Origin: an uncultured Nitrospirales bacterium
GTDB lineage: Bacteria; Nitrospirota; Nitrospiria; Nitrospirales; UBA8639
Length of the DNA stretch: 64,000 nt
Direction: 5' to 3'
Assembly (NCBI GenBank): GCA_958295805.1
Contig: OY282373.1
Coordinates: 2,451,001-2,515,000, forward strand
The notes beneath the pieces were generated by a model that worked only from the letters and a program-made list of their open reading frames with translations, ran no database searches and was not told where the DNA came from. Position numbers and translations under genes: made by a program. Shown piece after piece: positions 46,001-49,000 of this stretch. Each line of letters opens with the position of its first letter. Positions within the stretch are counted from its first letter, which is position 1.

Positions 46001-49000
46001 GTGGCGGAGCCGATGCCGAGCGCCAGCCGCGGCGTGCCCGTCACCGTCACCGGATAGTTGAACGTCACCTCCACGTCGATGTTCTCGCCCGTCGCGTAGT
46101 TGGAACCGCTCGCCGGGGAGGAGGCGATGGAAACCCCGCTCACCGCCGGAACCGCCCCGGACACCGTGACGGTGAACGTCAGCGAGTCCGCGAGCTCGGT
46201 GCGTGCCCTGCCGTCGCGGCCGGCGACTAGGTGGTTGACGTTGAGCGTGTAGGTGGTCGTCGCCATCCCCACCTCCGGCGTGCCGGAGAGGATGCGGGTC
46301 GCCGCATCGAAGGACAGGTCACCGGGCAGCGCCGGCGTCACCGCCAGCGCGTAGGTGCTGAATACCGTCGCCGAACCCGCCGCCGGCAGCGTGAAACTTC
46401 CCTGCGCGCCGCGCGTGAGGGCGTAGGCCGGCCCCGCCACGCCGTCGAAGGTCGGCCCCTCGCCCGCCACCCGGTGGTCGGACTGGTTGCCCAGCGCGTG
46501 GCCGCCGAGGCCGAGGGCGGCGGCCACGCTCCCCGCCTTGATGCCGCCGCCATCGAGCGTCAGCGCGTCCGCGGCGATGGAGATGCCGTCGCTGTCCCGG
46601 TCGCCCCCCACGACCGTGTAGCGGAAGTTGACGGTGGAGCCCGACGCCGACCGGAAGGCCGCTTGGCGCGCGCGCGAGCCCACGGTCAGCGCCAGCCGCG
46701 GCGACCCGGTGACCGTCACCGCCTGGCTGAAGGTGACCGCCACGTCGATGTCGCGGCCCCGGTCGTAGGGCCAGTACACGTTCGGATTCGAGCTCCTCAG
46801 GCTCGGACGCGACGTGATGGAGACCCCGGTCACCTTGGGCACGACCACCACCGTGACGGTGAACGGGCCGAGCGTCGCCCGGTCGCCGTCGGCGTCAGTC
46901 GCGGTCAGCGTGTGCGTGGTCGCGCCCTCGGCCGTGGGCGTCCCGGTGATGGTCGGACGCGCGCTCGCCAGCGTCAGGCCGGCGGGCAGCGCCGGTGAGA
47001 TGCTGTAGGTCACCGTGCCGTCGCCGCCCGTGGCCAGAGGCAGCGTCGTGGAGGTCGCCGCGTCCTTCTCCAGCAACCGGTTGGCGGCGCTGGCGGCCTG
47101 GGAGAAGACGGGCCGGGTGTCGCGCACCGTGCGCCCGGAGGGGCCACCTACGGCAAGGCCGCCGAGGCCGAGCGACGCCGCGACCGAGGCGTTGCCGGCG
47201 TCGACGATGCTGCCGCCGTTGAGCGTCAGCGCGTCCGAGCCGATGTCCAGCCCGTCGCCGTCGAAGTCCGACGCGGTCACCGTGTACTGGAACGCGAGGT
47301 CGTCCGCGTCGCTGCTGCCGCTCGCGTAGGCCGCTTGGCGGGTGACGCCGCCGACGTCGAGCGCCAGCCGCGGTGTGCCGGTCACGGTGACGTTCTTGTC
47401 GAACGAGACGATCGCCCGGATGACCTCCCCCGCGGCGTAGTCGCCGTCGAATCCCGTGGGCGCGGACAGCGCCAGACTCGTCGGCTTCGGCGCGTTGGCC
47501 GCGGCCACCGTGATGGCGAACGAAAGCTGCGCGGCGTCGCCGTCGCCGTCGGTCACCGTCCAGGTGTAGGTGGCCGCTGCCGCGGCGGCGCCGGGCGTGC
47601 CCGAGATCGTGCGCGTGGCGGCGGTCCAGGAGAGGCCCTGCGGCAGGCTCAGCGTCGTCACCGCACCCGGCCCGGTCAGCGCGTAGCTCACCGTGGCGTC
47701 GCCGCCGCTGGCCGCGGGCAGTTGCAGGCTCGCGGCCGTGCCGGCGATCCAGTGCCGGTTCACCACCGTCGCCCCGAAGGAGGGCCGGAGATCGTTCACC
47801 GTGTGGTCGGCGGCGGTCGCGATCGCATGGCTGCCGAGACCGAGGGCGACGGCGACGTTCGAGGCCGTGACGCGGGACGGGAGGGCGGCCGTCAGGGCCC
47901 CCGCGGCGATGCTGATGCCGTCGCCGTCGAAATCCGACGCCGTCACCCGGTAGCGGAATCGCTGCCGGCTGCGATCACCGCTGCCGCTCAGAATGTGTTC
48001 CGCCTGCCGCGTGGCGGCACCGATGCCGAGCGCCAGCTCCGGGACGCCGGTCACCGCCACCGGGTAGTTGAACGTCACGTGCACCTCAATGTACTCGCCG
48101 GTGGCGTAGCTGGAGCCGTCCGCCGGGCTGGAGGCGATCTCCACCCCGCTCACCGCCGGCACCGCCCCGGACACCGCGACGGTGAAGGCGAGCGTGTCGG
48201 CGAGCTGTTCATAGAACACGCCCTCTTCGCCCGGGAACGGGACCAGGCGATAGGCGTTGAGCGTGTAGGTCGTCTTCGCCATCCCCACCTCCGGCGTGCC
48301 CGACAGGGTGCGCGTCCCGAAGTTGAAGGCCAGGCCGGCCGGCAGCGCCGGCGTCGCCGCCAGCGCGTAGGTGGCGGACCCCGTCGTCGCCGCCGGCAGC
48401 GTGAAACTTCCCTGCGTGCCGCGCGTGAAGCTCAACGCCGGCGACGCCACGCCGTCAAAGGTCGGCCCGCCGCCGTCCACCCGATGGTCGGACTGGTCGC
48501 CCAGCGCATGGCTGCCGAGGCCGAGGGCGGCGTCCGCGCTCCCCGCCCCGATGCCGCCGCCGTTCAGCGTCAGCGCGTCCGCGGCGATGGAGATGCCGTT
48601 GGCGTCCCGGTCGCCCCCCACGACCGTGTAGCGGAAGTTGACGGTGGAGCCCGACGCCGACCGGAAAGCCGCCTGGCGCGTGCGGGAGCCGACGGTCAGC
48701 GCCAACCGCGGCGACCCGGTGACCGTCATCGCCCGGCTGAAGGCGACCGCCACGTCGACGTTCTCGCCCGTCGCGTAGCTGGAGCCGCTGGCCGGGGAGG
48801 AGGTGACGGAGACCCCGGTCACAGCGGGCGCACCGCTCTGGGCCGCGGCAGTGACAGGAGAAAGCAGGCTGGTTGAAATGAAGAAGCCGAACCAGACTAT
48901 GGGGGACAGGAAGATGCCGATTCGGTGAGTCAATGGACGCCGAGAGGATATCAGTATCCGGCGACGCGCCGGTGAATGCCGGAAGGAAAAAAACCGGCTC